From positions 1 to 64,000 of the forward strand of contig JAHLKC010000002.1 in the NCBI GenBank assembly GCA_025449115.1: a stretch of DNA of 64,000 nucleotides. Direction: 5' to 3'. The stretch comes from Chytridium lagenaria (taxonomy: Eukaryota > Chytridiomycota > Chytridiomycetes > Chytridiales > Chytridiaceae). A program made the position numbers and the translations under genes. Shown one piece after another: positions 8,501-18,841 of this stretch (within the stretch, counting starts at the first letter, position 1; each line of letters begins with the position of its first letter). The notes below the pieces were generated by a model. The model worked only from the letters and a program-made list of their open reading frames with translations, did no database searches and was not told where the DNA came from.

Positions 8501-11244
8501 GTGAGCCAGTGGCGGCGACCAGTTGCTGTGGTGTCAATTTTACTACTGTGACCATTCGCAGGCTGTCCGTGGTGTTCAGTCAGGGCGTATCCTCTTCCGT
8601 TGCCCGCGCATTCGTCGACGACGGAGACACTGCAATGTTTGAACATGATGGTTCGGTCTCACCGGGGACGGACTGACGTTCTTTGTCAAGCTGTCTCCTG
8701 AAACGTTGTTTCCTCGGAGCATCAATGTCGGCGGTGTTAGCTTGCACGTGTTTGAGATACGTTCAGCGGTGGTTGCATCATATAAAATTGTTTCCCATTG
8801 GCTTCTGTGTTGTTTCCGCCTGTGCAAGTCAAGTGCTTTCTTCCAGAGGTGGAGTAAAAGCCGATGGTGCAGCGGTAAGTCTTGGCTTTACCGCCCTTTT
8901 ATCTCGATTTTTATAAAGTCCTTCTCTTTTCTGAATACGCTTACATTCATTGTTTTCTTTTGTATGTTTTTTATTAATATTTTCACTTGTATTTTTCTAA
9001 CAGGATCCTATTCGCTGCACGACCTTCTCTCTGTTCTTGTGGCATTTGGCGGCAGTGAGCCAGTGGTGGCGACCAGTTGCTGTGGTGTCAATTTTACTAC
9101 TGTGACCATTCGCAGGCTGTCCGTGGTGTTCAGTCAGGGCGTATCCTCTTCCGTTGCCCGCGCATTCGTCGACGACGGAGACACTGCGATGTTTGAACAT
9201 GATGGTTCGGTCTCACCTGGGACGGACTGACGTTCTTTGTCAAGCTGTCTCCTGAAACGTTGTTCCTCGGAGCATCAATGTCGGCAGGGTGTTAGCTTGC
9301 ACGTGTTTGAGATACGTTCAGCGGTGGTTGCATCATATAAAAGTGTTTCCCATTGGCTTCTGTGTTGTTTCCGCCTGTGCAAGTCAAGTGCTTTCTTCCG
9401 GAGGTGGAGTAAAAGCCGATGGTGCGCGGTAAGTCTTGGCTTTACCGCCCTTTTATCTCAATTTTTATAAAGTCCTTCTCTTTTCTGATACACTCCTATT
9501 CATTGTTTTCTTTTGTATGTTTTAATTAATATTTTCACTTGTATTTTTCCAACAGGATCCTATTCGCTGCACGACCTTCTCTCTGTTCTTGTGGCATTTG
9601 GCGGCAGTGAGCCAGTGGCGGCGACCAGTTGCTGTGGTGTCAATTTTACTACTGTGACCATTCGCAGGCTGTCCGTGGTGTTCAGTCAGGGCGTATCCTC
9701 TTCCGTTGCCCGCGCATTCGTCGACGACGGAGACACTGCGATGTTTGAACATGATGGTTCGGTCTCACCGGGGACGGACTGACGTTCTTTGTCAAGCTGT
9801 CTCCTGAAAAGTTGTTCCTCGGAGCATCAATGTCGGCAGGGTGTTAGCTTGCACGTGTTTGAGATACGTTCAGCGGTGGTTGCATCATATAAAATTGTTT
9901 CCCATTGGCTTCTGTGTTGTTTCCGCCTGTGCAAGTCAAGTGCTTTCTTCCGGAGGTGGAGTAAAAGCCGATGGTGCAGCGGTAAGTCTTGGCTTTACCG
10001 CCCTTTTATCTCAATTTTTATAAAGTCCTTCTCTTTTCTGATACACTCCTATTCATTGTTTTTCTTTTGTATGTTTTTTATTAATATTTTCACTTGTATT
10101 TTTCCAACAGGATCCTATTCGCTGCACGACCTTCTCTCTGTTCTTGTGGCATTTGGCGGCAGTGAGCCAGTGGCGGCGACCAGTTGCTGTGGTGTCAATT
10201 TTACTACTGTGACCATTCGCAGGCTGTCCGTGGTGTTCAGTCAGGGCGTATCCTCTTCCGTTGCCCGCGCATTCCTCGACGACGGAGACACTGCGATATT
10301 TGACTATGATGATTCGGTCTCACCTGGGACGGACTGACGTTCTTTATCAAGCTGTCTCCTGAAAACGTGTTCCTCGGAACATCAATGTCGGGCGTTTACG
10401 CCAGGGTGTTAGCGTGCACGTGTTTGAGGTGCGTTCAGCGGTGGTTGCATCATATAGAGTTGTTTCCCATTGGCTTCTGTGTTATTTCCGCCCTGTGCAA
10501 GTGAAGTGGTTTCTTCCGGAGGTGGAGTTAAAGCCGATGGTGCAGCGCTAAGTCTTGCCTTTACCGCCCTTTCGTCTCGATTTTTATAAAGTCCTTCTCT
10601 TTTCTGATAGGCTTATATTCATTGTTTTCTTTTGTATGTTTTTTATTAATATTTTCACTTGTATTTTTCCAACAAGATCCTATTCGCTGCACGACCTTCT
10701 CTCTGTTCTTGTGGCATTTGGCGGCATTGAGCCAGTGGCGGCGACCAGTTGCTGTGGTGTCAATTTTACTACTGTGACCATTTGCAGGCTGTCCGTGGTG
10801 TTCAGTCAGGGCGTATCCTCTTCCGTTGCCGCGCATTCCTCAACGATGGAGACACTGCGATATTTGACTATGATGATTCGGTCTCACCTGGGACGGACTG
10901 ACGTTCTTTTATCAAGCTGTCTCCTGAAACGTTGTTTCTCGGAGCATCAATGTCGGGCGTTTACGCCAGGGTGTTAGCTTGCACGTGTTTGAGGTGCGTT
11001 CAGCGGTGGTTGCATCATATAGAATTGTTTCCCATTGGCTTCTGTGTTGTTTCCCGCCCTGTGCAAGTCAAGTGGTTGCTTCCGAGAGTGCAGCAGTGAA
11101 AGTCGATGGTGCAACGGTAAGTCTTGCCTTTGAGGCCCTTTATTCTTGATTTTTATAAAAGTCTTCTCATTATCGGATACGCTGATATCATTGTTTTTCT
11201 TTTTCATAGTTTTTTTTTTTTTTTTCTTGGTTGTTTTCAAACAG
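5555..11244 (+). repeat. Large tandem array, ~550-bp exon-plus-intron-like unit, ten full copies
   Basis: The acceptor-like junction (polypyrimidine tract, then CCGACAG or CCAACAG before GATC) falls at 5702, 6250, 6803, 7351, 7900, 8450, 9004, 9556, 10111 and ~10677. A last junction at 11245 opens a unique 3' segment. Unit lengths are 548-569 bp, and a shortened copy starts the array near 5555. Each unit is ~415 bp of moderately GC-rich sequence followed by GTAAGG or GTAAGT, then ~130 bp of T-rich sequence ending in CAG. Two subfamilies exist: copies to ~8.3 kb (TATCCGGCAGTCGG, GCAGGCGTTTAG) and copies after it (TTGTGGCATTTGG, GCAGGCTGTCCGTGG). The exon-like part has a frame reading GSEPVAATSCCGVNFTTVTI, then QGVSSSVARAFVDDGDTA. 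It continues after a one-base shift as FVKLSPENMFLGAS. No intact long coding frame crosses several units. Confidence 0.85.
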
Positions 11245-11460
11245 GAATGATCCGGCGAGAAAATGTGATTGCAGTTGATCTTTCTGTCGACTGTAGATTC
11301 CAAATTTTTTGACGGTAAGCGGCTGCACTCCTTTTCGGTCTGCTTACCGTTTCTTCTCCTCAGTATCAATTTTCCTTGCCGATGTGATGGACGGATGGAC
11401 AGATGGATTGATAGATGGCTGAGGGTTATGGATAATATAATTATAATGAAATTTTGAATA
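11245..11460 (+). other. Unique 3' end of the array transcript (possible terminal exons)
   Basis: After the last array acceptor the sequence is unique. In the frame that follows from the array it reads GMIRRENVIAVDLSVDCRFQ and ends IF-stop (TGA near 11310). A further GTAAGC...CTCAG pair (about 11313-11362) could be another intron. This supports transcription and splicing of the array rather than a simple satellite, but it is circumstantial. Confidence 0.35.
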
Positions 11461-11776
11461 GTTAAAAGTGTGGTCTTTGAAAGTAAAAATATATAGAGCA
11501 TCTATTATTTAGTAACCGAATCCAAGCGTTGTCATCATCATTATATACTGAACAACAATGGTTTCTTCCCGTGGAAATAGTAATATGTTTCTGTACCTAT
11601 CAAATATGTAAATATGTAAATATATAAATTACCCCTCAATGACATAAATATTAAAATCATTTTATATTCATAGCAGATAATAATAATAATATTAATCTAT
11701 CCTTCTGCTCACTGTCATCACAAGATATCCTACTTCCACACACCTCCACACACCCTTCCCGCACCTCCACATCAAA
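11461..11776. other. AT-rich intergenic sequence
   Basis: No gene is seen. The stretch is low-complexity AT-rich sequence between the array and the 3' end of the minus-strand Yip1-like gene. Confidence 0.5.
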
Positions 11777-12470
11777 TCACCAACGCACCCGTCGCGCTCG
11801 AGTCACAATATAAATATGTAAAGAATAAAACCCAAGGGATAACCCAAATGCAATCCCAGTAAGGATCCAACGCGCAAGGTCCATAGGAAGCATACAGATG
11901 AACAACGCAGGCACCCATATCGTAAACGAGTGCACATACAAACCAACCACATCAAAATACTTGACTGGACTTCCAAACCATCTCCCCAACCCCCATATCA
12001 CACCAGGAAACCCACCACATATGTATACACAGATGACGCTGCAACCAACAACAGTGTCAAATCATAATTGTAAGTGCGCTGTGGAGGTATGCAAAAATGG
12101 AGCTGGCGATACTTGATATCACAAAAATAGAGAGGATGTCTGGTCTGGGAATCCGAAAGGGACCTATTATATTTCATGTAGGATGAGATTATAAGACAAG
12201 ATGAATGATGGCATTACCGTAGAGATTGGGATTCACGGCTACGTGTTCTGCAAATCCTCCTCAAGGCTCGACAGAATCCAACATCCATTTCCCAACCAAC
12301 TTTGGGTTGTCATTGTTGGCAGGTACATTTTTTGGAGGTGCTGGGGCAGCCAGTGGTATTCTGTGCATAGATGGCAAAACTTGCGCCTGTAGTATCTGCG
12401 ATCGAGTATCTAACGGTAACAGCTTAAGCTGCCATATCTGTGAAATTGATTGTTTAAGCGCTTTTTCCAA
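11777..12470 (-). pseudogene. Yip1-domain (YIPF1/2-like) Golgi membrane protein, frame-broken
   Basis: Read on the minus strand, the pieces match the order of YIPF1/YIPF2-type proteins: KLVGKWMLDSVEP, GGFAEHVAVNPNLYG, an intron, a segment beginning PF (the LYGPF motif), ILSIFVISSIASSIFAYLHSA, YNYDLTLLLVAASSVYTYVV and the C-terminal helices VVGLYVHSFTIWVPALF and MDLARWILTGIAFGLSLGFY. Yip1 proteins act in ER-Golgi vesicle traffic with Rab GTPases. An in-frame TGA follows SVEP (12261-12263). One-base shifts are needed before YNYD (~12070) and before IWGLGRW (~12003). A helical segment (QALEKALKQSISQIWQLKLL) and a diverged frame to ~12900 may be its N-terminus. Either indel errors or a recent pseudogene would explain this. 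Confidence 0.55.
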
Positions 12471-12900
12471 AGCTTGGACCCTTTGCTATAATATTTGACT
12501 TCCTAAATCTTATACGTTTTGCCGCTGGCACTCTGAGCATCACCTCGCCCTCTGGTCTCATCTGCCACTTTTCAATAGACATAGGGTTACCGGCAACCAT
12601 ACCTCTTGCTTGTATCAAAGTTTGCGGGTGGGTCATGTGAGTTGTCCTTTTACTTTCTGAGGCATATGCATTCAATGCCCGGTCGTTTGGAGAAGAGGGC
12701 TGGAAGGGAAAGGAGACCGAGTTGGGGTTGCTTTGGACGGATCCCGAGGACGTCGGCAAGGGACGGTGTTGCGGCAGAGAAATGTTTGGAGTTGAGTGAA
12801 TTTGGAGACAAATGGCGCGTCTGGGGTTCTTGCGGAGGTGAGGGCTTGTATTAGAAAACAGGGCCAGCCACCATCTGGAGGTGGGACGTACGTGCTTCAA

Positions 12901-14747
12901 TGTAACATTTAGTATAATATATATGGCTAGGATTCTTACAAATCAATTACGGCAATACCCTTTAGCCCGGCGTTGCGTTCGTAAACGGAAACATTTTGGA
13001 GGATAGTCGTTTCCAAACCAATACATGCCTTTTCAATATCAGTTTTTCAGTGTCACTTCATATACATACATGACCTTGCAGCTTGCAGAAGCGCGGCACT
13101 AGGAAATCTTCCATCTGAATTTGAGCAAATAAATATAGTTTATAGACTTTTGTCCCAATCGCTCATACCATAAACAATCGGATACAACGAATTGTAGATT
13201 GGGAAACCTTCCTGTGTCAATAAGGGCTGTCCGCGCAATACGCTTCAATATTGCAGTAATGCAAAAAGCTTACGTCTAATGTTACTTGATTGTTCAATCA
13301 ACATGGTGATGATGATTCTCCCAAATATAGCGTGAAAAGCCACCACAGAAAACAGGCAATGAAAAAGAAGCCTTTAATGTTTCATAAATGTAAGCGGTAT
13401 TCCATTGTGGGCTTTTTTTACTCACCCTGCTTCACATCTAATAAGGGATGGACTTTGGACGCATTCTGATTCTTAAAAGAAATGTCAACTCGGCTTGTCC
13501 AACAACACCAAAACAAAGACCACTTTGCCGACAGAAGCACAGACAAGAACATATCAGAGAGGAAAAGTGTACTGGCCTACCTGCATCTTTGTCCTATTAG
13601 TATCTGGGGTCTAAGCTCCTAGATTGCTGTTTGACGGTCAAACAACAGCAACAAAGACAGTAACTTTCCAGACCATTTCAAGGTTGACAAAGAAAATATC
13701 TCGGTTTGTCATTCCACCAAGGAAAATCAACTCCTCAACAGAGTCCCGGTTAGTCGTGTGAATAACCGTATTTATCCATGTCTTGACAGCTTTACCTGTG
13801 GTCCAGGAGTAGACTCTTTCCAATCGACGCCGAAGGCATATTACATAAGGAAGTTGGTTAGGCGCAACAGAAAAGGCACAACAGAAAAGCTTTCAAACAC
13901 AGTAAGCGTGTATTCAAGGTAAAGCGTGGAAAGATCTTTGGCATAGATGATGATGGAGGTGATTTTGGAGTTGGCGGTGATGTTTGCGTTGATGCTGTCA
14001 CAGTTGAGGTGGCAATATTGATGGGAGGGAAGGTGTAAAAACTCAGGGAACGTTAGCGTGTCAAGATGTTTTCAAGCTACAAAGTATCATGAATTCTACA
14101 TTAAAGTATGTGGGTTAAAATTTCAAGGGCCTGGGGCTCAGTCTTGATACCCACACTCCATGCATATCTGAGACCGAACCCATATAGCCCCCAGGAGATT
14201 TTGACCTTCAAATTTTTTGGTCAAAAAAACACGATATAAATGTTGAATAAATCATCTTCATAAAAATACGTCAACAAACAATTTGAAATATATATTAAGT
14301 TTAAATGTTTTTAGGGAACTTATTCAAAAGAGCAACAGAATAATGACGAACGTCAAAAACATATGTTGAACACCTATACCTTTAGACAGTTTTGCTACCC
14401 CATCAGCTCAATTGATTTCAGAAAAGATGGATGCGGAATATCGGAATTGCCCCACTTTTAAAGAACATTTTCCACCAAATCAAAAGAACCTTCCCCCCTC
14501 AAAGGATGGATAAACGCATTGAAAAATTCATATTCAGTTGCCCTTGTATTTTGAAGTGAATCTGATGGGTTTGAAAATGCGCAAATACTACCAAAGTATA
14601 AGTATACAAAAATAGTAAACAAGAGCTCACAAGATAGGAAATGTTGCTTTGACAAGATTGAGAACCTCTAATTCTAATTCCGATGATGGCTCAATAACAT
14701 CGGTGAGATGCGATGCATGATTTGTAACATCCCTCGACGCCGAGGGT
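12901..14747. other. Long stretch without a recognisable gene
   Basis: Only short frames occur. On the minus strand two pieces look mildly protein-like: KTWINTVIHTTNRDSVEELI (about 13640-13800) and INANITANSKITSIIIYAKD (about 13930-14000). They could be exons of a broken gene, but I cannot join or identify them. The remainder is AT-rich. Confidence 0.4.
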
Positions 14748-15660
14748 TCAAATAGAGCTTTTAGTTATCAAACGCGCTCTCTCCAGGGCAATATCCCTGT
14801 ACTCTGAAAATAATGCAGCCGGAACTTGATTATAGTAAATTTCTTCCACCGCATCCAAGGTTAACAGCAGTGACGTCTCAGGGCTGGCCTCAGCGTCGAC
14901 AATCTGTGATATCTTCTGAAGAGCCTCTGGGATATCAGACAGTTAAAACACTTAGCGTGGATGCAGCCGACAGACTCAGGGGTATGTACAACTTGAACAG
15001 GAGCACGTTGAGCAAGCTCTTCTGCTTGAGCAGCCGTGACATCGCTGTGTAAAAGTAGGAATACCTCTAGCTTTCTTTTGTCTCTGGTTATTTCTAAAAT
15101 AGAGCACACTTTTTTTTTCACCGTAGCCTGTCTGGATGTACATTGTGTGGGTGGCTCGCAGCTGGAAGCCCCACGTTGCGTTATGTACATTGTGTGGGTG
15201 GCTTGCTGCCCCACGTTGAGTTATTACTTAAACAAAAGATTACAATTTACAAAGACAATTTATTTATAAACTTGTGAGGTGGGTGGCCAGTCCACACTCT
15301 CCTTGAATCTTGTGGGTACCCAGAACTTGAAGAACCATGGTGATCAGCCATGCTCTTTATATAATCTGCAAGACTAAAACTAAACCATCAAAAAAAAACA
15401 AAATCAGCTTATAACAGAATTCAAGACAAAAACACCCACACTTCTTGCAGATGTTCAAAAATGGGTATACTCTCCAAGTACAGAGGATCAGGCCAGCTGT
15501 AAATGGAGCTGTAAATAGATGGAGTGGTATTAATGTTATGCGGCACATATAAAAAATGAAGTTAACCTACAGGCATACCGCTTGCATGCAACCAAGGCTC
15601 TGAAGAGGCGGGTTCAGCTAATGTTTCAAAAAGGTCTAAGAAAAGCAAATCAAAATCTTT
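14748..15660 (-). CDS. Unrecognised multi-exon gene, probably frame-broken
   Basis: On the minus strand, 14748-14945 reads SDIPEALQKISQIVDAE, then TSLLLTLDAVEEIYYNQVP, and ends LERARLITKSSI-stop. Just upstream, in another frame, is RDKRKLEVFLLLHSDVTAAQ followed by AEELAQRAPVQVVHTPESVG (to ~15120). One base must be gained or lost near 14945 to join them. Further upstream are exon-like pieces PDPLYLESIPIFEHLQE (~15440-15500) and DLFETLAEPASSEPWLHAS before GTATGC (15579-15640). I do not recognise the family. The 5' end is undefined. Confidence 0.35.
15137..15216. repeat. Short direct duplication (~46 bp)
   Basis: ATGTACATTGTGTGGGTGGC ... CCCCACGTTG occurs twice (from 15137 and from 15183), with 11 extra bases (AGCTGGAAG region) in the first copy. 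It lies inside the unrecognised minus-strand gene. Confidence 0.7.
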
Positions 15661-16600
15661 GGAAGCATCAAAATAAAAAAAAAACTATTTAAAAAGCGGG
15701 GAAACTTCCGTGTGTGTTATAAACCTTCAACTTGCAGGTTTAATGTGGGAACCAAGGTGCAATGCCGCAAGCTAAACAGTTATTGTTAATACAGTAAAAC
15801 CCAAAAGGAAATGCGTCGGCAGAAAAATAAAGGTATACCTACATCTATAGAATGCTATTAAAAATAACATGTTGAGCATCCACAGGGGTTACTCATCAAC
15901 CCACAAGGCATCTCATCAACCCACAGAACTCATAAGCCCACAGAACCCACAAGGAAATCTCATACCAACAGCCCGTTAAGGCAGCTCTCTCCCTTTAAAC
16001 CCTGAGTCCTTAAGCTGGGGTGTGTATGAAAGAAATCAACCCCATATTTGCATAGAGTGAGCAACAGCCAAAAAGGCTGCAGGTATGCAAGCACACCGCA
16101 GACGTGAAAGACACCTTTAGCACATCAGGGGTAGCGAGCCCCATGTATAACATGCAGTGTCCTTGGATCCTCACCATTGCGCTCAACTCAGTCTACAGGA
16201 GGGTTAAACCAGGGATAGAAAGCTTCTTAGAGGGTTTGAACCTCCCAAGAAGCAGAAAAGATAAGACAAAATTGGGAGAAGAAAAGCAGATGGTGCAAAA
16301 AGTTGACAGTACGTTGAGGGCGACGAGGGCGGCAGAAGGGAGCTAGTGTGCTGGATGGTGGAGAGGGTTGAAGGGAGGTTGGAGATGTCAAATGAGTTCA
16401 GGGGTCGTTGGGGAGAGTGAAGGGGTCTGAGGGATCGAGGATGGGGGAGGCACAAGTCGCTTATGGTGTTGGGGTGTCGACGATGGCATTCAGTTTGGCC
16501 ATGTGTTGGGTAAAAGTGTCGATGGGTTGTGGATCGTGGGGAGGGTGAGGACACGGAGGGGCGTTGGGATGATGAGGGCCATGAGACTATTGCCGGCGTT
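15661..16600. other. Stretch without a supported gene
   Basis: There are repeated short words near 15880-15960 (CCACAGAACTCATAAGCC, CCACAGAACCCACAAGG) and otherwise short competing frames on both strands. Nothing is recognised. Confidence 0.35.
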
Positions 16601-16732
16601 AGCATTTCTTACAAAAACAACAACACAAAGCCTACTCACTGGAGTATATCTTGATACAATCCAAGATTTTATATATCTCGCCTTAAAATTCCGACACGTA
16701 GGACTCTGCGACACGACCTCTCCGAAATTGAC

Positions 16733-17950
16733 AATGATGGTCCATCCTTCTGATGGGTCTGCGACGTCGAATCCTCTGCCTAGGTTGTCCTTCAAACATC
16801 GCGCCACTCCCTCTCCTCCTCTCCGCAACCCCCTGGTCGATTAAAAAAGCTCCATGGCGCATTTCCCACCATCTCCTCAAAAATCGACGACGACGACGAT
16901 GGTGACTGCATCAACAGAGGGCAGAACTGTTGGTGTTGCATGCATCATGGCCTGGAAATACGGTTCCGTCAGCCGAAGAACTCCAAGCCCCCATACTCCC
17001 CGGCCTCCCCAAACTCCCATAAACCGGCAACCCCCCTCTCCCTCCTCTCCCACTCCCTCCAACTCCAACACTCAGAGCCCGTCCAGCTCCAATCAACGCC
17101 CCATCGTTCTTCGTGAATCCGTCGCCTCCCGATGCAAGCTTCTCTGTAAACCGTCAAGCATGTTTCTCAGTAACGTGTGGGATGAAATGGTCCCGGAAGT
17201 GGAACACTGTCAAAACAAACCAAGTTTGATGTTGGAGAGGTATGAGATGAGCATACCTCGACGGAATGCGTTTCCCGGGGATGAGATTGCGTTGACACTT
17301 GCAGTACGTCCCGAAACCCAGCGAGGACGGGAAGAGTCCCAAGAAAAGGATTATATCGGTCGGGTTGTCGTTGCGCGCGCTGACAGAAGTCTCGCCTCCG
17401 TTGATGATGGAACGTTTGAAACCAAAAGTCGTGGATGGACTTCAAGCTATCAAATACTTAAACACCGTCACGTTCGACGATCCATCACTCTGGGCAACAC
17501 AACTTTCATCCGACGAATCCACAACTCTCCCAAAAGTCGCCACCCACACCATCTCCATCCGCATTCCACCCGAAACCCACCCAACGCATCTTTGGACGGG
17601 TAACGCTGCCCACCGCCACATCATCTCAGTCGCTATATTCACCGACGAGAAATCCGCACCCCGTAGCCGCCGTCAACCCATCCCCACTTTCCACCATCAC
17701 AGCAACAGACCCTGAAACGTCACGAGCGTCGGTGATTGTAGAGTTCCCGATTTTCGTGCTGTCTCTGAGCATGCCGAATCGGAAATTGGCTGTACCTGTT
17801 ATTCCAAGGATCCCCAGAGCAGAGATGGTGGTTATTGCGATTGTGTTGGAGGGTTTAAAGCCGGCGAGTGTGAATGCTGAGAAGACTGCTTCATCCACGG
17901 TTTTAACGCCAACAGCATCAACGGCGTCTTTAAGGGGAGTTGGATGTTGA
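16733..17950 (+). CDS. Arrestin-like protein, indel-broken
   Basis: Three overlapping frames carry consecutive arrestin-fold segments: SIPRRNAFPGDEIALTLAV (to ~17305), QYVPKPSEDGKSPKKRIISV then GLSLRALTEVSPP (17299-17640), and a last block with ASVIVEFPIFVLSLSMPN then PAEMVVIAIV-type strands, ending LRGVGC-stop at 17950. The order (strand, kinked basic loop, strand, final beta-rich block) fits alpha-arrestin/ART-type adaptors that recruit ubiquitin ligases to membrane cargo. One base must be added near 17303 and another near 17650. The N-terminal third (16733-17200) is proline-rich and its frame is uncertain, so the start is provisional. Confidence 0.45.
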
Positions 17951-18084
17951 GTTTTGAGAGGATGATGGTAACTCAAGGTTCCCACTTTTATCCTGAAATT
18001 TTCCTTTTATTTTTTCCTCTTTTTCCTTTCATTATTTTTTTATAATTATTTTGTAAGTTATTAATAAATATAGTGTTATCAATT

Positions 18085-18632
18085 TCAATATCGCTGGCGC
18101 CATTTTCCATACATCTCCTTGACAATATCCAGCAAAAAGGCTGATCTTGGTCTTTGACGACATCGAGGAGGTTGGGAGCGTTGGTATGGAGTATTGCTTT
18201 TGGTGTCCCGGTTTATAGGATGGCGTTGACGTCCGGGGTGAATGCCAGGGCGTTGTGTACCTCCACCACGACACAAGATGCTGTTGGCAGGTCCACGTGG
18301 TTCCCTATTGCGAACCGTGTCGTCAAGGGCGACTAAGACGTTGGGTTGATCATTGGGGTGCCGTGGTAATTACCGTCTCGGGCCGAGTTTCTCACTGCAT
18401 GGATTGCCTTGTGAATGGTGTTGATGTCAGTTCTGCTGTGGTGATTATTGCGGATATGGCCGACAATTGACGCCGGAAGACTGTGGTAGAGAACATGGAC
18501 GGCTTCAAAGGTGCGGCAGTCTTGAAACTGTGGTCGCAAAGGATGTTGCAAAAGATGTTGCATAATTTTTAAAAAAACCCCGATATTGGGGTTTTGGGAG
18601 CGTTCTAATGGACTTGTGGGGTTGTGATGCAT
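18085..18632 (-). other. Protein-like minus-strand fragments, unrecognised
   Basis: Minus-strand frames carry FQDCRTFEAVHVLYHSLPAS (about 18480-18540), IGNHVDLPTASCVVVEVHNA (about 18240-18320) and, at the end, FLLDIVKEMYGKWRQRY-stop (to 18085). They alternate between frames, as in the other indel-affected genes here, and could be one gene between the arrestin-like and kinase genes. I do not recognise a family. Confidence 0.25.
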
Positions 18633-18841
18633 AGGAAGAGAATGTTTAACGTTGCAGACTTACCACTTAATGAGGTTGTCAGCCTTTTTGACTAATATCT
18701 TGTAATTTTAATATGCGGAAAAAACAATTTATTATTTAATCATGGTACATACATTTGTCAAGCTAAAAAACTTTTTAATTGAGCCCACACCATTTTTCAC
18801 TGACCTTCTGGGACACTGATCCATTCATTGGGTTTTCTCAG

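Noticed and set aside
8706..10337. Long reading frames of 170-180 codons inside the large array
   Set aside because: They run through the intron-like T-rich spacer, start at non-ATG codons, and repeat only because the DNA repeats. They are not independent genes.
5555..11244. CRISPR array
   Set aside because: Units are ~550 bp with near-identical content throughout. There are no short direct repeats with unique spacers and no cas genes.
5555..11244. rDNA repeat or rRNA spacer array
   Set aside because: No rRNA core motifs are visible, and the unit is far shorter than rDNA.
16204..16605. Pro/Ser-rich minus-strand frame of 133 codons
   Set aside because: It has low complexity, no family resemblance, and overlaps other open frames equally well.
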